64,000 nucleotides of DNA from Thermocatellispora tengchongensis (GCF_014202315.1 NZ_JACHGN010000007.1:411972-475971); one strand, 5' to 3'; positions 8,681 to 17,737 are shown, numbered from the stretch's first letter. The notes: generated from the sequence alone by a model not told the origin. Translations and numbers: made by a program.

Positions 8681-8753
8681 GCCTCCGTAGCTCAGGGGAT
8701 AGAGCACCGCTCTCCTAAAGCGGGTGCCGCAGGTTCGAATCCTGCCGGGGGCA
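8681..8753 (+). tRNA. tRNA-Arg(CCT)
   Basis: Full cloverleaf: the acceptor GCCTCCG pairs with CGGGGGC (one T-G pair), and the D arm contains AGCTCAGGGGATAGAGC. The anticodon stem CCGCT/AGCGG flanks loop CTCCTAA with anticodon CCT; the T arm is GCAGG-TTCGAAT-CCTGC. The discriminator is A, and CCA is not encoded. It decodes AGG. The 3' half (8705 onward) is the integration target of the element that follows; the element restores the tRNA 3' end exactly. Confidence 0.95.
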
Positions 8754-8754
8754 C
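8705..8754 (+). repeat. attL, 50-bp direct repeat inside tRNA-Arg
   Basis: The segment beginning CACCGCTCTCCTAAAGCG and ending GCCGGGGGCAC is repeated without a mismatch at 29824-29873. It runs from the anticodon stem to one base past the discriminator of the tRNA. Flanking bases differ at both ends, so the boundaries are exact. tRNA 3' halves are the usual attB sites of pSAM2-type tyrosine integrases. Confidence 0.95.
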
Positions 8755-8779
8755 CTAGTCGATCAGCAGATTCGCCGAT

Positions 8780-8810
8780 GACCTGGGGTTACGCGCCTCG
8801 GGTCCTTTGC
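8780..8810 (+). terminator. Element-borne terminator for tRNA-Arg
   Basis: GACCTGGGG (8780-8788) pairs with CCTCGGGTC (8796-8804) allowing two G-T pairs, loop of 7 nt, followed by CTTTGC. It stands 26 nt after the tRNA and appears to replace the chromosomal terminator that the insertion displaced to 29900. Confidence 0.55.
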
Positions 8811-8952
8811 GCGCTAGGCAGCCGTAGGCCACCAGATGCCGGTGCATGTCGGCGCTCGCGGGATATACGCGGGATGGATCAAGGGCCGTTTCCGCAGGTC
8901 GCGCCAGGACGAGACCCCGTCCTCGATGCCGCGAGCGTAGCCGTCCCTCGTC

Positions 8953-9006
8953 GCCGGTCAAGGTCGTACGTCCTCGCTTCGCTGCGGGCGCTCCACCTTG
9001 ACCGGC
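8953..9006. repeat. Inverted repeat between attL and int
   Basis: A perfect 12-bp dyad, GCCGGTCAAGGT (8953-8964) and ACCTTGACCGGC (8995-9006), with a 30-nt spacer. The 8755-9114 gap holds no gene. The dyad could be an integrase arm site or a stem-loop; its place between the core att site and int fits an attP arm region (inference). Confidence 0.5.
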
Positions 9007-9073
9007 TCCTCAGGCCAGCGGATGAGTCAGCGTCGAGGACCGGGAGGAAAAGGGCCAGGAGGAGCGAACAGAA

Positions 9074-9096
9074 GGCCCCGGCACTGGGCCGGGGCC
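9074..9096 (-). terminator. Rho-independent terminator of the int operon
   Basis: GGCCCCGGC (9074-9082) and GCCGGGGCC (9088-9096) form a perfect 9-bp stem with a 5-nt loop. On the minus strand it is followed by TTCTGTT. It lies about 20 nt beyond the stop of the integrase frame. Confidence 0.7.
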
Positions 9097-9114
9097 GAGA
9101 GTGGCAAGGGTAAG

Positions 9115-10477
9115 TCAGCCGAGGGCATCGTTGATCTTCCCGTTGATGTGCTCTTGCTGGCCGTCGAGGCACTTGGCGTAGACGCGGAGAAGGACGTCAA
9201 CGCTGTGGCCGGCGCGCTTGGCCACTTCCGGGGCCGGGACTCCCGCGTTCAGCCAGAGCGACACCGCAGCATGCCGCAGGTCGTACGGCCGGGCGGCCAG
9301 GGATGAGGCGACCTGCGCCGGGGTGAGAGCGAGCTTGCGGGTCTCCTGCCAGACGTAGGAGTAGGCCGAGCTGGAGTAGGAGCCACCTGTCTCGGTACGG
9401 AAAAGCCTGCCGTCCTTGGCCACACCGTACTCCTTGATGTGTTCGCGGAGGATGTCGACAAGGACGGGCGGTATGGGGACCTCCCGCGTCTCCTTGTCGG
9501 CACGGTGCTTGAGGCGCCGGGACTCGTGAGTCCGGCCGCTGTCAGTCCAGCGCTTCGTGCCCTGCGGACGGGCGCGCTCCAACACGATCAGGCCCCACCC
9601 GGAGTCGGGCAGGGTCAGATTCGCTCTCCCGAAGGTCCGCCGCTTCCTCTGGCCGGAGAGCGCCGTAGTAGTTGCAGGCGAACAGCGCCCGGAGCCTCGC
9701 GCCACGTCTGCGACCGACCTTGGGCACGGCGTCGAGGAGTCGGCAGGCTTGAACCGGGGTAACGACTGTCCGGGGATCGACCACCGTCACGGCCTTGGGC
9801 GGGGTCCATCTGATCCCGTCCAGCGGGTTGCTCGCGAAGAGCTTCTGTTCCACGGCCAGTTCCAGCAGATGGTGCAGGACGGCTCGCTTTCGCCGTATGG
9901 TGTTCGCCCCGGCGGGCTTGCCCGCGAACGTCGTCGAGATGGCGTCGAGGGCCAGCCGCAGCGTGGTCGCCTCCCCCAGCGCGAGCATGGGCAGCGATGC
10001 CTTCTCCAGCCAGCGCAAAGCTGCGGCTTGCCGGCCGGTCGGCTCAACCCGCCGGCTCTCGGGTAGCAGAGTGTAGGACCGGAGCACACTCCGCAGGTCA
10101 TCCGGATCGGGACGTCCCGGAAGGTCGGCCACGAGCGCAGGCACCAGGGTGAGCAGCGCGTAGGCGTCCGTCTCGCGGGTCCTGGCCGCCGAAGTGCTCC
10201 AGCGCCCAAGCACGTACGACTGCGCGAACTGCAGAAAGGACAAAGCCGAGGGCTCAGCCGGGATCATCGACACCGGCAGACCGGTGGCCAGGTCGAAGCC
10301 CTCCCCTTTCTTGGCGGCTTGCCGCAGCTCGGACAGGAAGCTCTCGGCGAGCGCCTTGGTGCGGAAGGTCTTGGACTTCGGCTTGCGACCGACCTTCCAA
10401 CGAGCCTCGTAGGACGGCGTCTTGCTGGAGGCGTTCCGGCGAACCTCCCAGAAGCGCACGTCGTAGGCGAGGTTCAT
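9115..10477 (-). pseudogene. int: Tyrosine integrase (Int) split by a single-base frameshift
   Basis: Two overlapping frames together encode one complete actinophage/AICE tyrosine recombinase of about 450 residues. The first (10477 down to about 9635) gives the AP2-like arm-binding region, SAM-like core-binding domain and the first catalytic Arg in YYGALRPEEAADL. The second (about 9633 to 9115) continues with ANLTLPDSGWG, then RPYDLRHAAVSLWL, AGH and the nucleophile Tyr in LLRVYAKCLDG. The join CTTCGGGAGAGCGAATCTG needs one base removed or two added near 9632. It is therefore a recent frameshift or a sequencing error. If real, the element is probably locked in place unless complemented. Int would recombine the 50-bp att sites. 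Confidence 0.88.
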
Positions 10478-10661
10478 GCCGACTCCTTCCGGGAGTCGAG
10501 CCAGGCCATCAGGTCACGACGCCAGATACGGAGTTCGTCGTTCGGCAGGCGGACGCATGCGGGAGCGCGGCCCAGTTCACGCCAGCGATAGAACGTGCGG
10601 CGGGAGACGCCGCCCAACTCATCGAGGACCTGAGCCACCGTCAGCAGCTCGTCGCGGCGGC

Positions 10662-10665
<4 letters not shown>
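10474..10665 (-). CDS. Excisionase-like helix-turn-helix protein (Xis)
   Basis: This 63-residue MerR/Xis-type winged helix protein begins LLTVAQVLDELGGVSRRTFY, with DNA-contacting RRTFYRWRELGRAP and a C-terminal DLMAWLDSR. Its stop overlaps the int start by 4 nt (ATGA) and its start overlaps the rep stop by 4 nt, so rep-xis-int are translationally coupled as in pSAM2. Xis bends the att DNA and drives the integrase towards excision. Confident from size, motif and position. Confidence 0.88.
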
Positions 10666-12023
<1,358 letters not shown>

Positions 12024-12120
12024 GATGGAGTCCTCCTTTCACTCGTTGGGGTGGAGGGATGGCCCCCGACCTGGCGGGCGTCTTGGCGGATGTGCGGCCA
12101 GGCCGGGGGCGCGCCGGCTC

Positions 12121-12270
12121 TCAGCAGAAGCCGAGGCCGAGGCAGTGGGGGCAGGTGTCGCCGTAGGAGTCGAGTCCGGTGCCGCCGCAGTGGCAGCACT
12201 GCCAGCGGCGGGGTGGGATGGGCTCGGCGGTCTCCGGTTCGGGCGTTTTCTGGTGCTGGTCAGGCGGCAT
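12121..12270 (-). CDS. Small CxxCxGxG zinc-knuckle protein
   Basis: A 49-residue product begins MPPDQHQKTPEPE and ends with CCHCGGTGLDSYGDTCPHC and LGLGFC, a DnaJ-like pair of CxxC knuckles. Small proteins of this kind lie beside repSA in many AICEs; their role is unknown. The frame remains open upstream, but this ATG matches the proline-rich N-terminus usual for the group (inference). The first 11 nt overlap the end of the next gene upstream (12260). Confidence 0.65.
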   Translation of the reverse strand: MPPDQHQKTPEPETAEPIPPRRWQCCHCGGTGLDSYGDTCPHCLGLGFC

Positions 12271-12607
12271 CGGTGTCGTATGGGGTGACGCAGCCGTAGT
12301 AGCTGGCAGCGGCGTCGTGCCGGGCGCGGCGGGCGGCGAGGATGGCGACGGCCTCGTAGGTGACGGGGCCGAAGGAGATGTGCGTCTTGTAGTGGCCGTG
12401 CGGCAGGCTCTCGGGGTCGATTGAGGAGCCGAGCAGGGCGGCAATACGGTCGACCTCGCCGGTGATCTCCTCATCGGGGCCGCGGTAGGGGAAGTAGGAC
12501 GCGGTGATGCCGTACTGAGGAACGGGGACGTCCGGGTTGGTCTCGAAGAAGTCGGCCAGGTCGTGCAGGCCGTTGATCAGGGCCTTGCGGGTGTCGATGT
12601 CGGTCAC
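12260..12607 (-). CDS. AICE accessory protein of unknown function
   Basis: This 115-residue soluble acidic protein begins MTDIDTRKALINGLHDLADF and contains VPVPQYGITASYF and GPVTYEAVAILAARRAR, with no transmembrane helix. Homologous small proteins recur between tra and rep in Streptomyces-type AICEs, but I cannot name a function. ATG 12607 is preceded by AAAGGAG on the minus strand. It is transcribed with the transfer and replication genes around it. Confidence 0.7.
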   Translation of the reverse strand: MTDIDTRKALINGLHDLADFFETNPDVPVPQYGITASYFPYRGPDEEITGEVDRIAALLGSSIDPESLPHGHYKTHISFGPVTYEAVAILAARRARHDAAASYYGCVTPYDTDAA

Positions 12608-12625
12608 GGTGTTGGGCTCCTTTCG

Positions 12626-13255
12626 CTAGGCGGCTTGGGCGGTGGTGCGGATGTGGCGCAGCAGGTCGGAGGCGAGCTGGTTGGACACGCCGAGCCGGGC
12701 GCGCAGGGCGTCGCGGGTGATGGGCCTGCCGTGCTGGGCGTGGTGATCCTCGGCGACACGGCGGGCGTAGTCGATCAGTTCCGGGGACGGTCCCGGACCG
12801 TCCGGCCCCTCCGGGACGGCCGGCAGATCGTCCGGTGTGGCCGGGACGCGGGCCGGGGACGGTTCGGGACGGGGTGCGGCGGCGCGGCGTTCCAACATCG
12901 AGACGGCGATGAGGAACGCGCCCGCTGGTGTGGCGGCGGTGATCCAGCCCCAGGCGGACGGGGCGGCCTGGTGCAGATTGGCGGCCAGGGACAGCACGAC
13001 GCCGCCGATGAGGACGAGGGTGGGCCAGGACGCCAGGCCGGTGTGCGGGCGCCCGGTCTTCTTGTCGCGCTGGCGTTCGCGGGCGGCCATGACGCACGTG
13101 AGGTCGACGCAGACTGCGATGGCCCAGGACATCCATCCCGTCTGGCCGTTCTCATGCGCGGTGTCGCGGATGTGGGTGAACGATCCGGCACCCGCGATGA
13201 CGGCCAGGACGAGCACCGGCCCGGTGTCGAGCAGTCGGCAGGCGAAGCGTCGCAT
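12626..13255 (-). CDS. DUF2637-type membrane protein (Spd-like)
   Basis: This 209-residue protein has about four membrane segments in the first 115 residues: around LLDTGPVLVLAVIAGAG, WMSWAIAVCVDLTCVMAA, WPTLVLIGGVVLSLAA, WGWITAATPAGAFL. A soluble tail then contains a helix-turn-helix-like segment (ITRDALRARLGVSNQLASD, about 180-198). DUF2637 proteins accompany FtsK/Tra genes of actinomycete conjugative elements and are thought to help intramycelial spread. ATG 13255 follows AAAGGGGG; an open frame to 13312 lacks such a site and is not used. Separated by 19 nt from the tra gene. Confidence 0.8.
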   Translation of the reverse strand: MRRFACRLLDTGPVLVLAVIAGAGSFTHIRDTAHENGQTGWMSWAIAVCVDLTCVMAARERQRDKKTGRPHTGLASWPTLVLIGGVVLSLAANLHQAAPSAWGWITAATPAGAFLIAVSMLERRAAAPRPEPSPARVPATPDDLPAVPEGPDGPGPSPELIDYARRVAEDHHAQHGRPITRDALRARLGVSNQLASDLLRHIRTTAQAA

Positions 13256-13274
13256 CGTGTCCCCCTTTCGTGGT

Positions 13275-14612
13275 TCAGGCGGTGAGCAGTTCGGGCAGGT
13301 CGGCCCGCCCATCGACGGCGGTGATCTCGTCCCAGGACGGGGTCAGGTCGGCGTACGTGCGGGCGGCGTGTTCGGCGGCCTGCTCGGTGACGTAGAAGGA
13401 GCGGGCGCGGTACCACTGGCCGTCCTGGCCGGCGACGATGGCGACGCCGGGCGTCTCGGCCGGGATGGCGCGGGCGGAGACCAGCGCGGCGGGGTCGAGA
13501 TCGCCGAGAGTCATGGTGGCGGTCTCGGGGTCGTTGACCCGGTGGCAGATCCGTCCGGAGCACTGTGCGCGGAGCGCGGTGACGCCGGGGCCGAGGTCGG
13601 AGCCGATCCGCTGGCCGGACAGGAACAGGTAGATGCCGAACGCCCGCCCGAGCTGGGCCACGCGCAGGAGCGCGGTCGAGGTGCGAGCGATCTCGTCCTT
13701 CTCGCTCTTGTCGGCCATCAGGTACAGCTCGGCCAGCTCATCGACCAGGACCACGATCGGGACGGGCCGGACGGCGGGGGCCAGTTGCCAGATGTTGCGG
13801 GCGCCCGCTGTACGGCACAGCCCCATCCGTTCGGCCATCAGCGCCACCAGGTCATCCAGCAGCCCCACCGACTCGGCGCGGGAGGTCGCAAGGGCCGACA
13901 GGCGTGGGGCGTACGGGGTGAACTCCACACCGCCTTTCAGGTCGAAGCCGACCAGCGCGATTGGTTGCGGGGCGAGGCCGACGAGCAGGGCGTTGGCGAG
14001 GTTGGATTTGCCGGATTGCGTCGCTCCGGCGTTCAGCCAGTGCGGCACGGTGCGGAAGTCGATCTCCCAGGGGCCACCGGTCTCCAGTCGGCCGACGGTG
14101 ACCTTGAGCAGGTCGGTCGAAGGTGGCAGGTCGCGTACCTGCACCAGCGGGTCGCGGATCGTGGCGGCCAGGACCACGCGGCCGGGCCGGGGCGAGGAGA
14201 CGCGTACGGCGTGCACGCCCCAGGAGTGCGCGAGCCGTTCGGCGGCCTGGCTGTAGTCGTCCGGGATCTGGCCTTCGAGGGTCCAGATCGTGACCCGCCA
14301 GCCGTGCCGGGTCGGCCGCGGCAGCCACATGAACGGCTTGGTGTCGACCGCGACCCGCTCGAAGCGCCGCCGTACCTTCACCAGGCCCGTGGAGGCGATC
14401 GCGCCGGGGACGGTGGTGAACCACCAGCGTTGCCGCTTCTTGGTCAGCCCGCAGCCGAGGGCGACCTTGCGCCACGTCGCCCGTACCGTGATCGCGGTCA
14501 GCGGGAAGCCGATCACCAGCCAGAACGAGCGGTAGTGCCAGCGCCGCCACGCCCACAGCCCGACCGCGCAGGCGGCCAGGGCGGTGAGCGTGAGGCGCAG
14601 GGTGTCAGCCAA
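13275..14612 (-). CDS. FtsK/SpoIIIE-family conjugal DNA translocase (Tra)
   Basis: This 445-residue protein has two N-terminal membrane helices (about 5-45) and a RecA-like motor domain: Walker A GATQSGKSN (about 192-200), Walker B IVVLVDELAEL (about 283-293), FLSGQRIGSD and DPETATMTLGDLDP. TraB/TraSA proteins form hexamers at hyphal tips and move double-stranded element DNA to the recipient (established knowledge). It would recognise clt-type repeats on the element; I did not find an obvious set. Its start overlaps the stop of the small gene upstream by 8 nt, so both are coupled. Confidence 0.92.
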   Translation of the reverse strand: MADTLRLTLTALAACAVGLWAWRRWHYRSFWLVIGFPLTAITVRATWRKVALGCGLTKKRQRWWFTTVPGAIASTGLVKVRRRFERVAVDTKPFMWLPRPTRHGWRVTIWTLEGQIPDDYSQAAERLAHSWGVHAVRVSSPRPGRVVLAATIRDPLVQVRDLPPSTDLLKVTVGRLETGGPWEIDFRTVPHWLNAGATQSGKSNLANALLVGLAPQPIALVGFDLKGGVEFTPYAPRLSALATSRAESVGLLDDLVALMAERMGLCRTAGARNIWQLAPAVRPVPIVVLVDELAELYLMADKSEKDEIARTSTALLRVAQLGRAFGIYLFLSGQRIGSDLGPGVTALRAQCSGRICHRVNDPETATMTLGDLDPAALVSARAIPAETPGVAIVAGQDGQWYRARSFYVTEQAAEHAARTYADLTPSWDEITAVDGRADLPELLTA

Positions 14613-14943
14613 GCTGGCCTCCCCGCGTCCCGGCGGGGACGATGGTGCCGGCCCGGTAGGAGATGCCCCACCGTCCGGCCATCTCCCAGACGTAGCCGAC
14701 GAGATCGACGGGCGTGACCTCGTTGCCCACGCCGATGGGCGGTTCTCCGACGGTGCCGATCTTGATGAGTTCGATGCGGTCGGACTCGTCCTCGACCGAC
14801 AGCGTCACCTCGTAGACGGTCTGGCCGCTGGCCTTGTCGGTCTTGATCTCGCCGGTCTCCCGGTTGAGCAGCCGGGGCCGGGGTGCCTTGACGCAGGTGA
14901 AGCGCAGGCGGGCGGAGTCCACAGGAATCGGGATGTTTCGCAT
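14605..14943 (-). CDS. Conserved AICE protein upstream of tra (SCO3933/Pra-like)
   Basis: This 112-residue protein begins MRNIPIPVDSARLRFTCV and contains LLNRETGEIKTDKASGQTVY and PWEM-like VWEMAGRWGISYRAG. The pattern (ETGE-K-D...Y.V...GE......VTPVDLV......GR.G.SYRA) matches small proteins that precede tra in Streptomyces AICEs. As I recall, these are called SCO3933-family regulators, and they resemble the pSAM2 activator Pra in position. The ATG follows TAGGAGGTACGCCC. Probably first gene of the minus-strand transfer/replication operon. Function not proven. Confidence 0.7.
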   Translation of the reverse strand: MRNIPIPVDSARLRFTCVKAPRPRLLNRETGEIKTDKASGQTVYEVTLSVEDESDRIELIKIGTVGEPPIGVGNEVTPVDLVGYVWEMAGRWGISYRAGTIVPAGTRGGQLG

Positions 14944-14965
14944 GGGCGTACCTCCTAGGCATCGT

Positions 14966-15017
14966 GGTCAACATAGTCAACCTAGTTGGCCTGGTTGTCA
15001 ATCTCTGACTTGCAAGT
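14966..15017. promoter_or_regulatory. Divergent operator region between tra operon and GntR gene
   Basis: The 84-bp gap holds direct copies GTCAAC (14967-14972), GTCAAC (14976-14981) and GTCAAT (14997-15002). An opposed GTTGGC (14985-14990) and a perfect 10-bp palindrome ACTTGCAAGT (15008-15017) also lie here. This is where a KorSA-like GntR repressor would bind to control itself and the transfer operon (inference). Confidence 0.5.
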
Positions 15018-15027
15018 TGGCTGAGGT

Positions 15028-15375
15028 GTGCTGAAAGCTGGGCTGGTGGTCAAGAACACCGGCCGTCCGCACTACCTCCAGATCGCCGACGATCTCCGGG
15101 AGCAGATCCGGCGCGGGGATCTGGCGCCCGGTGCCGCGCTGCCGTCAACCCGGGAACTCGCTGCGGCGTACGGCGCGTCGCTGAGCGTGGTGAAACTGGC
15201 GGTCGGGGTGCTGCGGACCGAAGGACTGGTGATCGGCCAGCAGGGCAAGGGCGTGTTCGTGCGGGACGGCGACGAGTCGCCGGCGGACGAGCTGAGCGAG
15301 CTGCGCGCGGCCGTACGGGAGCTGTCGGAGCGGGTCGCGCGCGTCGAAGCGGCGCTGTCGGACCGACTCAGCTAG
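15028..15375 (+). CDS. GntR-family repressor (KorSA-like)
   Basis: This 115-residue protein has an N-terminal GntR winged helix, HYLQIADDLREQIRRGDLAP with PSTRELAAAYGASLSVVKLA. It ends in a short coiled coil, LSELRAAVRELSERVARVEA, instead of an effector domain. In pSAM2 the GntR protein KorSA silences pra and so replication and transfer. The position here, divergent from the tra operon, suggests the same role. The start is a GTG at 15028; a second GTG at 15043 is possible. The coiled coil probably gives dimerisation. Confidence 0.82.
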   Translation: MLKAGLVVKNTGRPHYLQIADDLREQIRRGDLAPGAALPSTRELAAAYGASLSVVKLAVGVLRTEGLVIGQQGKGVFVRDGDESPADELSELRAAVRELSERVARVEAALSDRLS

Positions 15376-15550
15376 CGACGCCGTTGCGGACGTGGCAGCC
15401 GGTCACCCGCCGCGCCAGCGACGCGCTGATGCTGACCGGGGCATGGTGCAGACTCATCGCCTTGTCCTCGCGGCGGATGCCGACCAGGACCGCGATGTAG
15501 CCGGCGAGGAGCACGAAGGCGAGCACAGTGGCCAAGGCGAGAACGATCAT
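15368..15550 (-). CDS. Small single-pass membrane protein
   Basis: A 60-residue product: one strong helix, MIVLALATVLAFVLLAGYIA, then a basic tail (GIRREDKAMSLHHAPVSIS). Such mini membrane proteins are frequent in AICE transfer regions (Spd class), but I cannot assign it. It overlaps the gene upstream by 4 nt (ATGA) and converges on the GntR gene, overlapping its last 8 nt. Confidence 0.6.
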   Translation of the reverse strand: MIVLALATVLAFVLLAGYIAVLVGIRREDKAMSLHHAPVSISASLARRVTGCHVRNGVAS

Positions 15551-15762
15551 GACCGGGCCGCTCCCTTCTGAGCGATGCCGCGCGGGTCACGGGGCGGACG
15601 GCGAGAGTCGCGCCGCCGCCTGCGCGCCTTGCGGCGGGCGGCGTCCTTCCTGAGCCAGCGGTCCCGCGCCAGGCACTTGCGGCAGCGTGTCTGCCCGCGC
15701 GCCAGGATGGCACCGCAGGCGCAGGACGGCGTCTCGTCCAGCCGGATGGTCAGGTAGATCAT
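15547..15762 (-). CDS. Small basic cysteine-rich protein
   Basis: This 71-residue product begins MIYLTIRLDETPSCACGAIL and has a CACG and CRKC pair resembling a minimal zinc ribbon. A highly basic tail follows (RRKARRRRRDSRRPP), suggesting nucleic-acid binding. Unknown function; similar short proteins occur in AICEs. ATG 15762 is preceded by AAAGGA at a rather long distance. Coupled to the membrane protein gene by a 4-nt overlap. Confidence 0.6.
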   Translation of the reverse strand: MIYLTIRLDETPSCACGAILARGQTRCRKCLARDRWLRKDAARRKARRRRRDSRRPPRDPRGIAQKGAARS

Positions 15763-15858
15763 GGTGGCATCACGTCCTTTCGGGTCAGTGGTGGCGTGCG
15801 CTACCGAGAGTGCGCCGAACGGGCAGGACGAGATCACTGCATGACGGGACATGTTCAA

Positions 15859-15895
15859 GACGTCCGTCATACGATGTGCGGGTCCCCGGACGTCC
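15859..15895. promoter_or_regulatory. GACGTCC operator sites upstream of first XRE gene
   Basis: GACGTCCG at 15859-15866 and GGACGTCC (a perfect 8-bp palindrome) at 15888-15895 lie 17-53 bp before the ATG at 15912. The same motif recurs at 17693-17731 and 18628-18660 in the element, each time beside a regulator gene, so it is probably the operator of one or both XRE proteins (inference). Confidence 0.6.
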
Positions 15896-15911
15896 CTGAT
15901 GAGCAGGTGAA

Positions 15912-16652
15912 ATGGCGAACGAGCGGTTGCGGGCGGCACTGCTGGCCAAGGGCATGAGCGTCGCGGAACTGGCCGAGGCGATCGGCGTGGACCCCAAGAC
16001 CGTCGAGCGGTGGATCGCCAAAGGCCGCGAACCGTACCGTAAGCACCGTTACGCCGTGGCCGCCCTGCTCGGCGCCGACGAGACCTACCTGTGGCCGCAG
16101 GCCCTCACCCGCGAGCAGGTGGCGTCGGCGTCGGAGAGCGAGATCGTCACCGTCTACCCGCACCGCTGGAGCGTCCCCAGGGACACCTGGGGACGGCTGT
16201 TCGCGCACGCCGCCGAGGAGATCGGCGTGCTGGTCTACAGCGGGCTGTTCCTGGCCGACGACGCGGGCATGGTGCGGCTGTTCGGCGAGAAGGCCGGCGC
16301 GGGCGTACGGGTACGGATTCTGCTCGGCGACCCCGACAGTGCCGAGGTCGCCCAGCGTGGCGCCGATGAGGGGATCGACGCGGTGATGGCCGCACGGATA
16401 CGCAACGCGCTGGTGCTATATCGGCCGTTGCGCGGCCGGGAGAACGTCGAGATCCGGCTACATGCCACGGTGCTCTACAACTCCATCTACCGCGCCGACG
16501 ATCAGCTTCTCGTCAACACGCACGTGTACGGCACGCCCGCCGCCAACGCCCCCGTGCTGCATCTGCGCAAGGTGATCGGCGGCGACATGGTGTCCACCTA
16601 TGTGGAGAGTTTCGAACGGGTGTGGGCGCAGGCGAAGCCGGTAGAGTCCTGA
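15912..16652 (+). CDS. XRE regulator with phospholipase-D-like (DUF5919-type) C-terminal domain, copy 1
   Basis: This 246-residue protein has an N-terminal helix-turn-helix (MSVAELAEAIGVDPKTVERW, about 15-34) of XRE type. A C-terminal domain runs from VYPHRWSVPRDTW to the end. That domain contains VRVRILLGDPDS and IRLHATVLYNSIYRADDQLL, the layout of a PLD-family HxK...D half-site in which Lys is replaced by Thr. It therefore looks like a ligand-sensing or dimerising PLD fold without nuclease chemistry (inference). Copy 2 at 18692 is clearly paralogous. ATG 15912 has AGGTGA just upstream. The gene is divergent from the small cysteine-rich gene and followed directly by Nudix. Confidence 0.8.
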   Translation: MANERLRAALLAKGMSVAELAEAIGVDPKTVERWIAKGREPYRKHRYAVAALLGADETYLWPQALTREQVASASESEIVTVYPHRWSVPRDTWGRLFAHAAEEIGVLVYSGLFLADDAGMVRLFGEKAGAGVRVRILLGDPDSAEVAQRGADEGIDAVMAARIRNALVLYRPLRGRENVEIRLHATVLYNSIYRADDQLLVNTHVYGTPAANAPVLHLRKVIGGDMVSTYVESFERVWAQAKPVES

Positions 16653-16654
16653 TC

Positions 16655-17131
16655 ATGGCCAGCCGGATCGACTACTACGACGACCCGGACGCGCCCGCGG
16701 CCAACAGCCTGGTCCCGTCCGTGAACGTCATCGTGACCAACGAGGCCGGGGACGTGCTGATGATCCGCCGCTCCGACAACGACAACTGGGCCGTGCCCGG
16801 CGGCGCGATCGACCTGGGCGAGTCGCTGCCGCAGGCCGCCGTACGCGAGACGCTGGAGGAGACCGGTATCCGGTGTGAGATCACCGGCCTGGCCGGCACC
16901 TACACCGATCCGCGGCACGTGATCCTCTACACCTCCAACGGGGAGGTGCGGCAGGAGTTCTCGATCGTGCTCACCGCCCGGTATGTCGAGGGTTCGTTGC
17001 GGGAGAGCGAGGAGTCGCGGGAGGTGCGCTGGGTGCCACGCGGCGAGATCGGCTCGCTGGCCATGGATCGGTCGATGCGGATGCGGATCGAGCACTTCCT
17101 AGCCGGTACGGGGCTGCCGCACATCGGCTAG
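16655..17131 (+). CDS. Nudix hydrolase
   Basis: This 158-residue protein has the complete Nudix box GGAIDLGESLPQAAVRETLE and ETGI (about 49-70), with the Mg2+-binding RE..EE residues. It would hydrolyse a nucleoside diphosphate linked to another moiety; the substrate is unknown. Nudix genes beside KorSA-type regulators are a regular part of pSAM2-like AICEs (established knowledge), and a role in signalling between mycelia has been proposed. ATG 16655 is 3 nt after the XRE stop, so the two are coupled. Its end overlaps the end of the convergent HD gene by 33 nt. Confidence 0.88.
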   Translation: MASRIDYYDDPDAPAANSLVPSVNVIVTNEAGDVLMIRRSDNDNWAVPGGAIDLGESLPQAAVRETLEETGIRCEITGLAGTYTDPRHVILYTSNGEVRQEFSIVLTARYVEGSLRESEESREVRWVPRGEIGSLAMDRSMRMRIEHFLAGTGLPHIG

Positions 17132-17665
17132 CGCCGCCTCCACCGCCCGTACCGAGGCCATGATGCATGGGGTCGCGGCGGTGATCGAGCGGCTGACGAG
17201 ATGATCGGGGCCGTAGCGGGTGTGGATCTCGGCCAGCCGGTCGATGACGTCCAGGTGCCGCCCGTCCGGGTCGGTGGTCATGTCGCAGTAGGTGAGCGCT
17301 TCGGCCAACTCGGGATGTTCCTCGTCGAACTCGCTCGTCAGGGCGTCGAACAGGTGCCGCTGGCCGGCCTCCATGACCGCGCACGAGTGGTGCGCCACCA
17401 GTCGGCACAGGGTGTTGTCCGCTTTGGCGACGTCGCGGAGGTAGCGGGCGCCGTCGAGCTGGTGCATGCCCGTGTCGACGAGATCCGGGGCGTACCCGAT
17501 GTCGTGCAGGTAGGCGGCGGCGACCAGCGTATCGGCCTCATCGCCGAGGATCACGGCCAGCGATTCGGCCCGCCTCGCCACGCCCTGCGTGTGCGCCCAG
17601 CGTCGCGGAAGCGGCTTCTCAAGCAGATCTCGGGCCAGGTCACGGGCCCACTCAACGGATTGCAC
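17099..17665 (-). CDS. HD-domain phosphohydrolase
   Basis: This 188-residue protein has the HD motif AAAYLHDIGYAPD (about 49-61), a preceding RWAHTQGVARRA with metal-ligand His, and VAHHSCAVME, the remaining conserved positions of small HD phosphohydrolases. It probably cleaves a nucleotide or phosphate ester. HD proteins are common AICE companions of Nudix, so the pair may act on one signalling nucleotide (inference). It is transcribed away from the 17693-17731 operator cluster and converges with Nudix. Confidence 0.8.
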   Translation of the reverse strand: MQSVEWARDLARDLLEKPLPRRWAHTQGVARRAESLAVILGDEADTLVAAAYLHDIGYAPDLVDTGMHQLDGARYLRDVAKADNTLCRLVAHHSCAVMEAGQRHLFDALTSEFDEEHPELAEALTYCDMTTDPDGRHLDVIDRLAEIHTRYGPDHLVSRSITAATPCIMASVRAVEAALADVRQPRTG

Positions 17666-17692
17666 GTCTTCAACGATGGCGCGCCGAGTCCT

Positions 17693-17731
17693 GGGACATC
17701 AGACATCCGAAACGGACGTCCCAGGACGTCC
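17693..17731. promoter_or_regulatory. Triple GGACGTCC-type operator upstream of HD gene
   Basis: GGGACATC (17693-17700), GGACGTCC (17714-17721) and GGACGTCC (17724-17731) form a dense array 28-66 bp upstream of the HD gene start. The last two sites are 10 bp apart, one helical turn, as expected for cooperative binding on one DNA face. Confidence 0.6.
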
Positions 17732-17737
17732 GAGAAA

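Noticed and set aside
14978..15017. tRNA or att-like palindrome upstream of the GntR gene
   Set aside because: Short palindromes fit a repressor operator; no cloverleaf and no second copy elsewhere.
15912..16652. Functional phospholipase D nuclease in the XRE proteins
   Set aside because: The HxK motif is lost (HAT/HRT), so a nuclease is unlikely; retained as regulator.
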